Shown in pieces: positions 52,500 to 62,098 of a DNA stretch of 64,000 nt. This DNA comes from Robiginitomaculum antarcticum DSM 21748 (GTDB taxonomy: Bacteria; Pseudomonadota; Alphaproteobacteria; Caulobacterales; Maricaulaceae). The position numbers and the translations under genes were made by a program. The notes below the pieces were generated by a model, which worked only from the letters and a program-made list of their open reading frames with translations, did no database searches and was not told the DNA's origin. Where the stretch lies: contig NZ_KB823013.1 of NCBI RefSeq assembly GCF_000365025.1, forward strand, positions 186,001 through 250,000, given 5' to 3'. Positions within the stretch are counted from its first letter, which is position 1, and each line of letters starts with the position of its first letter.

Positions 52500-53721
52500 A
52501 GCCCGAGCGCCTGCATAGCTTCATTCAGAAACAGCCGGATTTCCGCCGCAATGGCGGGCGGTCCGGGATGAGCCGCTTTGGGGGGCTGCGGCGTTCCGGT
52601 CACAGCGTAGACGATTTGCGCATTTATTTGCGGTAGATGCCACAGCCCGCCATACATGCCGTAAGCTTCGCCGTGATGTCCTACCATCATCTGTCCAGGA
52701 ATTGGCGAGAGATCCGGCGGGTAGACATAGAGTCCGGGGCCAAAACTGACGAAATGGCCATGATCTGCGGCTCCATTATGGCCGTCATATATCCAGTCAA
52801 CGCGGTGAAGGTCGGGGTAATCGCCTAAATCCTTCGCAATCTTGAGCAAATCATAAAGACTGGCGCGCAGTCCGCCCTGAGGAGACAGCAGGGTACCATT
52901 GCGGCCGGCTCGTAATTTTCAAAAACAAAATCCGGATCATCTCCGTATAAGACAGGCCCGCTCTTTGCTAATATATCAGGGCCGTCTGTTTGTACGCGCA
53001 TCTCTCCGTCCACTTTGCGATATAGCGTAGCGCCTCTCTGGCGTTTGGCGTCGCTGACATCGGCCCAGTTAAATCCGGCGTCGAGCCCAAGGGGTGTAAG
53101 GACATAGCGCTGCGTCAACTGATCAAATCGCTCGCCTGATCTAGCTTCCATGACCGTGGCGGCAATGCCGTAATTAATATTGGCGTATTCAAACCATTCC
53201 CCGGGGCGGCCGCCTTTAAACATATCCGGCGATAACAGATCCCGAATGTCGCCTGAGGGCTGGGTCCAATAAACAGCCGGATCGGAAATGCCCGAACGAT
53301 GTGACAGCAGATTTTGCAAGGTGATGGGCTGATTTGGAAAATTGGGATGCCGAAGCGCGACGCCCATGACATCACTAATGCCGGCGTCCAGTTGTAGCAC
53401 GCCCGCACCCGCCATGGATTTTGCGGTCAGCAATGTGACAACCTTGGACATGGACGCCACCCGAAAGGGAGAACGCGCTGTGAATGCGCGTTTGGCGATG
53501 TTTTCATCACGGTCCAGTCCGGCCGCGACTCCTTCCCAGCGTTCCACAACTTTGCCCCCGTTCTGATGAACAAGAATCCCGGCTCCTGCAAGCGGCTCAA
53601 ACCCCTTTATAGTTTCACCTACTGCGGGCGTCATTTGTCTGTCATGTATGCAGGCCGACAAACCCGTTGCCCCACATGCAGCTAGGGTCAAAGAAAGGGT
53701 CTCTCGTCGTGTGATCCGCAT
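52496..53721 (-). pseudogene. Serine hydrolase (beta-lactamase family) broken by a one-base deletion
   Basis: Two minus-strand frames (53721-52825 and 52849-52496) join into one protein of about 408 residues if a single base is restored near 52905-52908. Before that point the frame reads ENYEP; after it the other frame reads GRNGTLLSPQGGLRAS followed by LYDLLKIAKDLGDYP, so one C in CCGGCC is missing. The first part has a leader ending GLSACI, an SxxK motif (VASMSKVVTLLTAKS), and YANINYG; the second carries the VGHHGEAYG HxG-type motif. With the shift the C-terminal third is lost. It may be a young pseudogene or a sequencing error; no slippery site suggests programmed shifting. Confidence 0.85.
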
Positions 53722-54112
53722 GCCATTATTTAATCTCTACCCATCTTCATATACAAGGCATAAAATACGCCTTTTTTACAGCTGATATAAAATGAAACAA
53801 AAACCGTATTATATGAACAACGGACATTAGAGAATACGTTGCAGAACGTGATTTAGACAGGTCGAGAGAAGCAATTCAGTTCTTGACAAATTGACCGTAT
53901 TAGCGGGTCGCTATGACGTTCAACCATTCCACACGAGCAATCAATCGGAACGGTAAAGGCGATGCAAGCTCCATGGCAGGCATGACTAATTTTAATCATA
54001 CCGGAAAACACACTAAGCGATACCAAGCATGAAAGTGTTAGCTAAAACGGCCATAAGACTAGCAGGGTATAATTAAAAGCTTTAGGCTACTCCAAAATAA
54101 CGGAGTCACAGC
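53722..54112. other. Intergenic region upstream of the M1 peptidase
   Basis: About 390 AT-rich bases between the start of the broken hydrolase and the M1 gene. TTGACA at 53883-53888 could be a -35 box, but no good -10 follows at the usual spacing. I see no coding frame, repeat or RNA gene. Confidence 0.3.
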
Positions 54113-56026
54113 ATGACGTATACGCGCTTAATCCCCCTCACCTTTTTTGCGGCAGTCGGCGTTACGCTTTCTGCGTGCTCACCAAATACGTCAACGACGG
54201 CGCCAGCAGATGTGAGCGCCGTTCAGACTGTGGTCCCCTCCGAGCGGTTCTTTACGGCTGACCAGTTTACCTATGCCAATTACCAAGAGGTAATCGTCAA
54301 GCACGCCGCGCTGGATTTGGACGTTGATTTTGACCGTAAGGTTCTCGACGGCGCTGTCACATTGCGTTTTGAGCGTATCGAAGCGGGAGCCCGGACGTTA
54401 ACACTCGATACCAAAGATCTTGTGATTAAAGACGTAGCGCTTGAGACGGGAGAGGGCTGGACGCTCGCAGATTACACATTGGCGGATGCAGACCCCGTCT
54501 TAGGGTCAGCCATGAGCATCGACATTGGCCCTGACGCGACGCAGCTTCGCATTACTTACGAGACCAGCCCTAATGCAGAAGGTCTGCAGTGGCTGACCCC
54601 TGCGCAGACTGCGGGCAAGGAAAAGCCCTATCTCTTCTCCCAAGCCCAAGCGATCAATGCCCGTACGATGCTGCCTATCCAAGATACGCCCGCTGTGCGC
54701 ATGACATATGAAGCTTCTCTGCGCGTGCCTGATGGCCTGCTCCCGCTGATGAGTGCTTCACAAGACGGGAAAGACGGCGATGGCAATTGGACATTCTCTA
54801 TGCCGCAGCCCATCCCGAGTTATCTTATCGCGATTGCGGTTGGCGATATTAAATTCAAAGCCATTAATGACACAATCGGTGTCTATGCCGAGGATTATAT
54901 CCTTGATGCCGCTGCCGAAGAGTTTGCGGAAACGCCCATGATGGAAGTTGCCAACACAGAGCTTTACGGGCCCTATCGTTGGGGCCGCTATGATTTGATC
55001 GTCCTGCCGCCAAGTTTCCCTTTTGGCGGGATGGAAAACCCGCGCCTGTCCTTTATGACACCAACATTAATCGCAGGTGACAAATCCCTCACCAATGTTG
55101 TCGCGCATGAGCTGGCCCATAGCTGGTCCGGCAATCTTGTGACGAACGCCAGTTGGCGCGATGCATGGCTAAATGAGGGATTTACCAGTTATGTGGAAAA
55201 CCGCGTCATGGAAGACTTATACGGCGAAAACCGCGCCATCATGGAACAAGCTCTCGGGCTTGAGGATCTAAAGCGCGATATTGCGGGGGCCGAGCGGCCA
55301 AGCTTGACGCAGCTCAAATTCACGGATGATTTAACCCACCCTGACGAGGCGTTTTCACAAGTTACCTATGTTAAAGGACAATTCTTTCTAAACTTCCTCG
55401 AAGACCGTTTTGGACGGGCCGCATTTGATCCGTTCCTGAAATCCTATTTCAATGCCTATGCGTTTGACAGTATCACAACAGAGGATTTTCTCGGATTTAT
55501 GAATGCCAATCTGCGCAATCAAAACCCTGATGCCGTCACAGATGCCGAAATCCAAGACTGGGTTTATGGCCAAGGCCTTCCCGCCACTATCCGCAATCCG
55601 CAATCAGATGCGTTTAATAAAGTCGCAGCGGCGTCTGCACGCTGGTCGAGCGGGGACATTACGGCAGCGCAGCTGCCGACAGCGGATTGGTCAACGCATG
55701 AATGGCTACATTTCCTCAACGGTCTGCCGGATTTAACGCAGGCCCAATATAAGGCCCTCGACGATACATTTAGCTTAACAGGCACGCAAAATGCCGAGAC
55801 CGCCTTCGCCTGGTACATGCAAGCCATCAAAGGCGGCTACGCCCCCGCCATGCCCGCGCTGGAAGAATTTTTGATGACCGTCGGACGGGGTAAGTTCATC
55901 TACCGCCTCTACGGCGCGCTCAATGATAACGGCCAGGCCGATATAGCCAATCGCGTCTTTGCCAAAGCTCAAGCGGGTTACCACCCCATCGCGCAGCGCC
56001 GCATCAGCGATATCCTGGCGAAGTAG
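54113..56026 (+). CDS. M1 family aminopeptidase, lipoprotein
   Basis: A 637-residue zinc aminopeptidase with lipobox LSAC. The zinc site HELAH is at residues 332-336, with Glu355 eighteen residues on (HExxH-X18-E), and FGGMENPRLSF is the exopeptidase GxMEN motif. A leukotriene-A4-hydrolase-like C-terminal helical domain completes it, and the size matches that subfamily. As a periplasmic lipoprotein it would release N-terminal residues from peptides. It is monocistronic and followed by the IS remnant 134 bases downstream. Confidence 0.93.
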   Translation: MTYTRLIPLTFFAAVGVTLSACSPNTSTTAPADVSAVQTVVPSERFFTADQFTYANYQEVIVKHAALDLDVDFDRKVLDGAVTLRFERIEAGARTLTLDTKDLVIKDVALETGEGWTLADYTLADADPVLGSAMSIDIGPDATQLRITYETSPNAEGLQWLTPAQTAGKEKPYLFSQAQAINARTMLPIQDTPAVRMTYEASLRVPDGLLPLMSASQDGKDGDGNWTFSMPQPIPSYLIAIAVGDIKFKAINDTIGVYAEDYILDAAAEEFAETPMMEVANTELYGPYRWGRYDLIVLPPSFPFGGMENPRLSFMTPTLIAGDKSLTNVVAHELAHSWSGNLVTNASWRDAWLNEGFTSYVENRVMEDLYGENRAIMEQALGLEDLKRDIAGAERPSLTQLKFTDDLTHPDEAFSQVTYVKGQFFLNFLEDRFGRAAFDPFLKSYFNAYAFDSITTEDFLGFMNANLRNQNPDAVTDAEIQDWVYGQGLPATIRNPQSDAFNKVAAASARWSSGDITAAQLPTADWSTHEWLHFLNGLPDLTQAQYKALDDTFSLTGTQNAETAFAWYMQAIKGGYAPAMPALEEFLMTVGRGKFIYRLYGALNDNGQADIANRVFAKAQAGYHPIAQRRISDILAK

Positions 56027-56160
56027 TTATCCAGGCCGCTTCGGGTATAGGGCTTCAATGATGAGACTATATCCACTCGTCATCGAGGCCGCCCGTCTCG
56101 TTTGCGCTCCCATCTCCTAGGACTTAAATCTGCACGAGATTTGGAGCATGGATATATCCC

Positions 56161-56177
56161 GTGGCTGTGTGAAAACG
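56161..56177 (+). repeat. Left inverted repeat of the IS
   Basis: GTGGCTGTGTGAAAACG, an exact inverted copy of the right end at 57702-57718, preceded by the duplicated TCCC. Confidence 0.88.
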
Positions 56178-56228
56178 CTCTGGGGGATGTCTCGATTTTA
56201 TCCGATTTAATTTCGGACGAGTTTTCCC

Positions 56229-57658
56229 TTAGGCTTGGATCACTCCGATAAGTTTCTTCACGCCATCATGCTGATCATCCGGCGGATATTATAGGCTAGA
56301 ACTGATAAACTCATCTCTATTTTAACGTTCGGCAGGCGTTTTGTCAGAAAGTGCGTTACGCCCATCCAAGATTTGAGCGTCCCTAACGGATGTTCAACTG
56401 TCGCCCTTCGGATGGCCATAGCTTCAGGAAGTTCATTCGGTTTAACATTGCGTCGATAATATCTTCATTGACCCAGCGTTTAATCCGCCTCTGTTTCCCC
56501 GTTGTGCATTTGGCTTTGACGGGACAGACATCACAGCCATCGGGCCAGTAGACCTGCATGTCCTTGCCTTGCTCAACGGACATGAAGCGATAAGTCATCT
56601 TCTGTCCGCCTGGACATTGATAGCTGTTGTCCTAAGGCTGATAGAGGAAGTCGTGTTTGCCAAAGCGGCCCGCAGCTTTAGAACCGGATGTGTAGGGCTT
56701 AGGTACATTAGTTGTCGCGCCCAGTTTTTCAGTCGCCATTATTTCTGCACCGCTAAAGTAACCGCGATCTGCAAAGACTTTGATATCCTTTCGGCCTATG
56801 GCGGCTTGGCCTTGTCCTGTCATCTTGGTCAATTGGACTTTATCCGAGACGATGTTGGTGACTTCATGCACAACAAACAGATGATGTTCTGTATCGACGA
56901 CGGTTTGTACGTTGTAGCCCACCATACCGGCCTTTGTGCTCGTCGCCATGGCAACTGAGTCCGGGTCCGTCAAAGATATTTGCTTCTTGGAAGACGTAAT
57001 CAGGTGGGCTTTCATATCTTTCAGTTCAGCCATTTTTTTCACGCATGGATGTGATCTTTTCCTTAAGGCGTTCCGTCTTGGCGTCTGCCGCATCTCCCTC
57101 CTGTAAATCTGTAGCGTCCAGGGCATGAAGATACTTCTCAATGGAATGCTCAATCTGACCGATGCGGCGCGTGAGCTTGCCTCTGGTGAAGTTCTTCTCT
57201 CTCGCATTCACAGCCTTGAACTTAGCCCCATCAATGGCAACCATCGTACGTGCGAACATGCCAAGTTCTCGGCACAGGGTAACAAACTGAGAACAGGCCA
57301 TCTGTATCGCAACGCCATTGTCTTTTCTAAAGTCAGAAATCGTTTTGAAGTCTGGAGCCAACGTGCCCATTAGCCACATAAGCTCAATATTACGGCCCGC
57401 TTCGCGTTCAAGCCGGCGGCTCGATTAAATGCAATTCAGATAACCGTAAATATAGAGTTTGAGCAAAATAGAAGGATAATAACCTGGACGTCACGTAGCC
57501 TTGGGCCGAACACGCTCGAAGCCCATTGTAAATAAATCCAGCTCATCAACATAGGCATCGACGACGCGAACGGTATTATCCTCGTCAATATACTCTTCCA
57601 GACTTTCAGGAAATAAAGTGGACTGGCTGCGGTCTTGCCCTTGGATAAAGCGCTTCAC
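56229..57658 (-). pseudogene. IS1182-type transposase, broken by nonsense codons and frameshifts
   Basis: Read from a GTG at 57658, the frame begins VKRFIQGQDRSQSTLFPESL and continues with the DUF772-like domain (RPGYYPSILLKLYIYGYLN, RNIELMWLMGTLAPDFKTIS) and the DDE part (GYNVQTVVDTEHHLFVVHEV, FADRGYFSGAEI, then CPVKAKCTTGKQRRIKRW). It contains TGA at 57491-57493, TAA at 57425-57427 and TAG at 56632-56634, each one substitution from a sense codon. One extra base in the T7 run at 57033-57039 shifts the frame, and two more shifts lie near 56435 and 56265. No active transposase can be made. Confidence 0.88.
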
Positions 57659-57701
57659 GATACATCTCCGATTCAGTCACCAGAACCATACCATAAAACG
57701 C

Positions 57702-57718
57702 CGTTTTCACACAGCCAC
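57702..57718 (-). repeat. Right inverted repeat of the IS
   Basis: Exact inverted copy of the left end, followed by the duplicated TCCC at 57719-57722. Confidence 0.88.
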
Positions 57719-57756
57719 TCCCCATTTCGGACGTAAGCTAACAGCAGAAAATTGTT

Positions 57757-57782
57757 TAAAAAAAGCGGGGCCGAACCCCGCT
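57757..57782 (-). terminator. Terminator of the 841-residue TonB receptor
   Basis: On the minus strand, AGCGGGG pairs with CCCCGCT around TTCGG and is followed by seven T. It lies 25 bases past the receptor stop, between that gene and the IS end. Confidence 0.88.
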
Positions 57783-57806
57783 TTATGGTAAACACCTTAA
57801 AGTATT

Positions 57807-60332
57807 CTACTGGAATCGGTACTTGAACCTCGCGCCAATGGACCGCGGCGGCAGGACATTGGTTCTGAACCGTCTTACATTGGCTGGATTGGGATCTCCG
57901 GCAAAAGCTGGCACTAACTGATTATTGAGCGGCGTGTTGGCTGCACTGGATTCTGAAAAGTCGTTAAACAGATTGTCTACAAAACTAATGAGTGACCAAT
58001 TCCCGGCCTCATACCCAATCGCCGCGTTGGCCCGGCCGTAGCTCGGCAGGGTATAGCTCCCGCCGCGGGCACCAACGACCGATAAGACCTCGCTTTGCCA
58101 AGCATAACCCACATTCACCAGCACACTAGCGCCGTTCGACAGCGGGTGCTTATAGTCTCCGAAGACAGAAAATTGTGTGTTCGGTGAGCCCGGTAAGCGA
58201 TCCCCATCCTGAGCGTTGATGGCATCCGTACCAAAACCGTAACCGAAATCTGGAGTGAAAGTTCCTTGGCCGTTAATGGCTCGCACCAAACCAGGGACGT
58301 CGGTTGTCAACTTCGCGTCTGTATAGCTGAAATTCCCTCGCATTAAAAAATGATCTGAAACTCGCCAGCTGCCATCCAGTTCGAAGCCTTTAGTTTCGGC
58401 AGATTCTGCGTTCACAGTAATGCTTGTACCCGCGTTGATTGACACTGTGTTTACCTGCGGGTTATTCCAATTAATGAAATACACCGCACCGTTTAATCGC
58501 ACCGCTCCATCAAGCCACGTTGTCTTGGCACCAAGTTCATAATTATCAACCGTATCAGATGAATAATTTCGCTCATCCAAGATAGCCGTTCCGCCGTCCC
58601 TAAGTTCTTGCCCGGGAGAGTGGAGACATAGCCCTTGGTTTTGATCATTAAGATAGTCACCTTCACAGAAATTTGTGCCGTTTGCCGCCCCAACTCGGAA
58701 GCCTTGGCTGAAGGTTGCATACACCGTATTACCGCCGCCAAATTGATAGGATGTGTTGAATTTGAATAATGTGCCATCATCCGACTGGTTCGGCGCAAGG
58801 GCGATCTGGTTCTTGATATCTGAAAGTGGGTAAGGATTAAAGTCGGCCGCCGTCGTGAAATATGGGAACTGCGTGTCACCAGCCGTTTCGTAAGCATAAT
58901 CATAATAACGCATGCCAAAGGTCACATCCCACGCCTCGGTGACATCAAGTCCAACCTCGCCGAACACTGCTTTTTCTTTGAGTTTTGTTCGGTCTGCCTC
59001 AAAATATTCCAGATCGTTCAAATCTTGACGAAAGCCAAAACCGGCATTGAAAGCCCCGATACCCGGAGTGAATTCTGAAGACAGTGCATTATATGCATTC
59101 TGGTTATAGAATGCGCCCAGAATCCAGTTGAAACGGCTCTCACCTTTAGATACGAGCCGGACTTCCTGATTGAAAATTTCGGTCTCTTCATCCTCAGCGG
59201 TAAAGCCCGTAAATGTTGGAAACGTTTCATAATAATAATCCAATGAAATCAGCAAATCCGTCTGATCCCGCTGCCCGTTTTCTTCCACCGTCGCATAGCC
59301 CGTTGCAGACGTTAGTTCCGCAAATCCAAGGTCAGCAATGACTTCAAGCGCGATGAGGTCACTATTGCGCTCATTGGGCTCCTCAACACGTCCTGCAAAT
59401 TCATATTCATCTGAGGCAAGATTAAGCGGGCTACCGAATGTAGCGGGGATATTGGCCGTGCGGAATGACGAGGTGTTCCGTCCGCCATATTCGCCTTCCT
59501 GGAAATAATAAGTCAGCGTCGCGTCTAACGCATCTGTTGGTTGCCAGCGAGCAGCCACGCGGCCCGAGAAAATTTCTTCAGTATTCGCATCTTTAACAGG
59601 CCGGAAATTACTTGCGTCTCCAAAACCATCCGGTTCTGAAATCCCAGGCGCGCGCACCACATAAGGATAATCAATAAACCCTTTGTCATTTTGGTAATCC
59701 AACGAACCGCGAAGCGCGAAACTGTCTGAAATAGGGGCGTTAAATGTGAAGCCGATGTCAGAACTGATACCGCTGCCAGAGCTGTACGTGTACGCGCCAG
59801 CCCGGACTTCAAATAAATCGTCCGTAAAGTCAGGTTTATTGGGAATATATCGGATCGCGCCGCCCATTGTGCCCGCCCCGTACAAAGTGCCTTGCGGCCC
59901 GAGCAGGACTTCAACCCGCTGCAGATCATTCAGTCGTAGATCAACAAAAAGCGGGATTTCCCCGACATAGGTCGCAACCGTACCGCCGCCATCTTCTTGG
60001 CCAAACCCATTTTGAATGTCCTCGACATTAAGCCCCCTCACCACGATTCGGTTCCCATCACGACCGCCTTGGTCAGCGATGTTGAGACCCGGGACAAAGG
60101 CGGCTAATTCGGAAATGTCTCCAAAGCCCTGTTGCTCAATTTGTGCCCCGCCAATTGCGGCGATGTTTATCGGGATATCTTGGATGGATTCTGAACGCCG
60201 CGTGGCTGTTACGATAATCTCATCATCGATTTGCGCATGGGCAGGAACCGAAATAGCCGTAGCTCCTAGCGGTAATGCCAGAAAGCTGACTGTCAATTTC
60301 AGTTGGGTTTTATACGTGATTTGGCGTTTCAT
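57807..60332 (-). CDS. TonB-dependent outer-membrane receptor
   Basis: An 841-residue receptor with signal peptide ending AHA|QI. The N-terminal DDEIIVTATRRSESIQDIPINI is the TonB-box/plug start typical of alphaproteobacterial receptors for organic nutrients; LRLNDLQRVEVLLGPQGTLYGAGTMGGAIRYI is the plug core; the barrel ends IGARFKYRFQ. Substrate is unknown. The TPR-sulfotransferase copy 2 is divergent from it, 203 bases away, a neighbour pair that suggests a link between receptor and sulfotransferase. Confidence 0.93.
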   Translation of the reverse strand: MKRQITYKTQLKLTVSFLALPLGATAISVPAHAQIDDEIIVTATRRSESIQDIPINIAAIGGAQIEQQGFGDISELAAFVPGLNIADQGGRDGNRIVVRGLNVEDIQNGFGQEDGGGTVATYVGEIPLFVDLRLNDLQRVEVLLGPQGTLYGAGTMGGAIRYIPNKPDFTDDLFEVRAGAYTYSSGSGISSDIGFTFNAPISDSFALRGSLDYQNDKGFIDYPYVVRAPGISEPDGFGDASNFRPVKDANTEEIFSGRVAARWQPTDALDATLTYYFQEGEYGGRNTSSFRTANIPATFGSPLNLASDEYEFAGRVEEPNERNSDLIALEVIADLGFAELTSATGYATVEENGQRDQTDLLISLDYYYETFPTFTGFTAEDEETEIFNQEVRLVSKGESRFNWILGAFYNQNAYNALSSEFTPGIGAFNAGFGFRQDLNDLEYFEADRTKLKEKAVFGEVGLDVTEAWDVTFGMRYYDYAYETAGDTQFPYFTTAADFNPYPLSDIKNQIALAPNQSDDGTLFKFNTSYQFGGGNTVYATFSQGFRVGAANGTNFCEGDYLNDQNQGLCLHSPGQELRDGGTAILDERNYSSDTVDNYELGAKTTWLDGAVRLNGAVYFINWNNPQVNTVSINAGTSITVNAESAETKGFELDGSWRVSDHFLMRGNFSYTDAKLTTDVPGLVRAINGQGTFTPDFGYGFGTDAINAQDGDRLPGSPNTQFSVFGDYKHPLSNGASVLVNVGYAWQSEVLSVVGARGGSYTLPSYGRANAAIGYEAGNWSLISFVDNLFNDFSESSAANTPLNNQLVPAFAGDPNPANVRRFRTNVLPPRSIGARFKYRFQ

Positions 60333-60535
60333 GGTTTCCCCTTTGTAGTACGTGTTGGCGACTCATTGCAATGATGTGCGTCTCTGGTAAGTAAATAGTT
60401 TAGAGAACTATCGACAAAATTTGCTTTCGAAAGCATGGCTATGCAGCCAAGATCATTGTTTAAACCCGCTCTGATGCAAAATTAGATTTTCAGTGGTACA
60501 TTTGGGCTACACATTAAGGCGAATATTACTAATAC

Positions 60536-62098
60536 ATGACCGAATTGACCCTAAAAACAGGTCTGAAGCTTTTGGGCGATAAAGCCTTTGAAAAGGTCCA
60601 TGCAGGTGCGATTGATCTAATCAAAAAACGCTTAGACGACCCGTTGCCATACTTTCTTCTTGGCGTTATCGCATCCGAACATCGTAATCATGGAAAGGCG
60701 TTAGAGCTATTTGAGCAAGCCGCTACCTATGAGCCGCGCAACATCTGTTACATCGCTCATCATGCCAAACAACTCTCGGCTATGGGACGTCAAAACGCGG
60801 CAAAGACTGTGGCGGATAAAGCCGCAAAATTACAGGTCGACGACGCTTATATCGCGGATACCATCGGCGTCGTTTACAGCCGAGCAGGATATCATAAAGA
60901 CGCTATCCCCCTGTTTGAAAAAGCGGTTGGTTTCAATCCCCGCCAAGCGAATTTCTATTATAATCTTGGGGCATCAGCGCAGTTCATCGGAGATTTTAAG
61001 ACCGCGAAAACAGCTTACGAAAAAGCACTAAATCTCGATAAAAGTTTTTATCGCGCCTGGTCATCGCTAATCTCGCTAAGCAAACAAACGCCTGATACGA
61101 ATCACTATGAAACTTTGAAGTCTTTGTTCGAAGCCGCTGTCGGCGATGCTGAAGGGCAACTTCAGCTTGGTCACGCGATCGCAAAAACACTCGAAGATTT
61201 ATCGCGTCATGAAGAGAGCCTGGACTGGCTTTTAGCAGGCAAAAAGGCCAAACGTAGTCAGCTGCGGTATGATAGGATTGTTGGGCAGGCATTGCTCGAA
61301 GCGGCAAAGCAAACGTCCGCAACGCCGTCAAAACCTGAAACAAATTATGCTCAGGATACCCCCATTCTCATCGTGGGTTTACCGCGAACAGGAACGACAT
61401 TGGTTGACCGCATTTTGTCTTCGCACCCTGATGTCGTGTCTGCGGGCGAGCTCAACATGTTTGCAGAACTTATCAAAGAAGAAACCGGAACAGATTCAAA
61501 TCTAGTCATGGACACTAAGACATTTCAGGAAGCGGCGCATCTGGATTTAGCCCGTGTCGGCAAATCCTATATCGATAACACCAAAGATCGCGCTGGCGAT
61601 TCAAAATACATGATTGATAAGATGCCACTTAATTTCTTTTATGCGGGACTTATTCATCGCGCTCTCCCTAATGCGCGTATTATCGCCCTTCGGCGAGGCG
61701 CGATGGATAGCTGCCTATCAAACTTCCGGCAACTCTTTTCGACGCAATATTCGTATTACAATTATACGTTTGATCTTGAGGACACAGCTTGGTTTTACCG
61801 ACAATTTGATGATTTGATGTCACATTGGCGAGCAACTATTCCCCAAGACCGCTTCATTGAAGTCCGATACGAAGACATCATCTTTGGTCAAGAAAACCAA
61901 ACGCGCCGTTTACTCGATTTTTGCGGATTGGATTGGGACGATGCCTGCATGCGTTTCCATGAAAACACAGCCCCGGTCTCTACGGCCAGCTCCGTGCAAG
62001 TCCGTCAGCCGCTTTATTCGGGGTCTATCGGACGTTGGAAGAAATACGGCGATAAACTTGATGGGCTCAAAGCCGCTCTGGGAAACCTTGCGGATTAA
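60536..62098 (+). CDS. TPR-sulfotransferase, copy 2
   Basis: A 520-residue paralogue of the protein at 50937-52499 with the same plan: tetratricopeptide repeats (about residues 10-210) then a sulfotransferase domain. The PAPS loop is GLPRTGTTLVDRILSSHPDV near residue 280, with LRRGAMDSCLSNFRQLF and RQPLYSGSIGRWKKY later. The two copies align without large gaps, which points to duplication in this lineage. The ribosome site is weak (AAGG too far upstream). It overlaps the convergent DUF917 gene by 4 bases. Acceptor unknown; no signal peptide. Confidence 0.88.
   Translation: MTELTLKTGLKLLGDKAFEKVHAGAIDLIKKRLDDPLPYFLLGVIASEHRNHGKALELFEQAATYEPRNICYIAHHAKQLSAMGRQNAAKTVADKAAKLQVDDAYIADTIGVVYSRAGYHKDAIPLFEKAVGFNPRQANFYYNLGASAQFIGDFKTAKTAYEKALNLDKSFYRAWSSLISLSKQTPDTNHYETLKSLFEAAVGDAEGQLQLGHAIAKTLEDLSRHEESLDWLLAGKKAKRSQLRYDRIVGQALLEAAKQTSATPSKPETNYAQDTPILIVGLPRTGTTLVDRILSSHPDVVSAGELNMFAELIKEETGTDSNLVMDTKTFQEAAHLDLARVGKSYIDNTKDRAGDSKYMIDKMPLNFFYAGLIHRALPNARIIALRRGAMDSCLSNFRQLFSTQYSYYNYTFDLEDTAWFYRQFDDLMSHWRATIPQDRFIEVRYEDIIFGQENQTRRLLDFCGLDWDDACMRFHENTAPVSTASSVQVRQPLYSGSIGRWKKYGDKLDGLKAALGNLAD

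Larger units (their letters stand above)
56161..57718 (-). mobile_element. Decayed IS1182-family insertion sequence, 1558 bp with intact ends
   Basis: The element is bounded by a perfect 17-bp inverted repeat, GTGGCTGTGTGAAAACG at 56161-56177 and its complement at 57702-57718. TCCC flanks it directly on both sides (56157-56160 and 57719-57722), a 4-bp target duplication. The interior holds one degraded transposase gene on the minus strand. The intact ends could still be moved by a transposase supplied in trans. Confidence 0.88.

Noticed and set aside
52900-52915. Programmed frameshift in the serine hydrolase
   Set aside because: No slippery heptamer, pseudoknot or internal ribosome site is visible; a simple one-base loss explains it.
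53755-53776. Weak AGGC/GCCT hairpin followed by T-run
   Set aside because: The stem is only four pairs and no rightward gene ends there.
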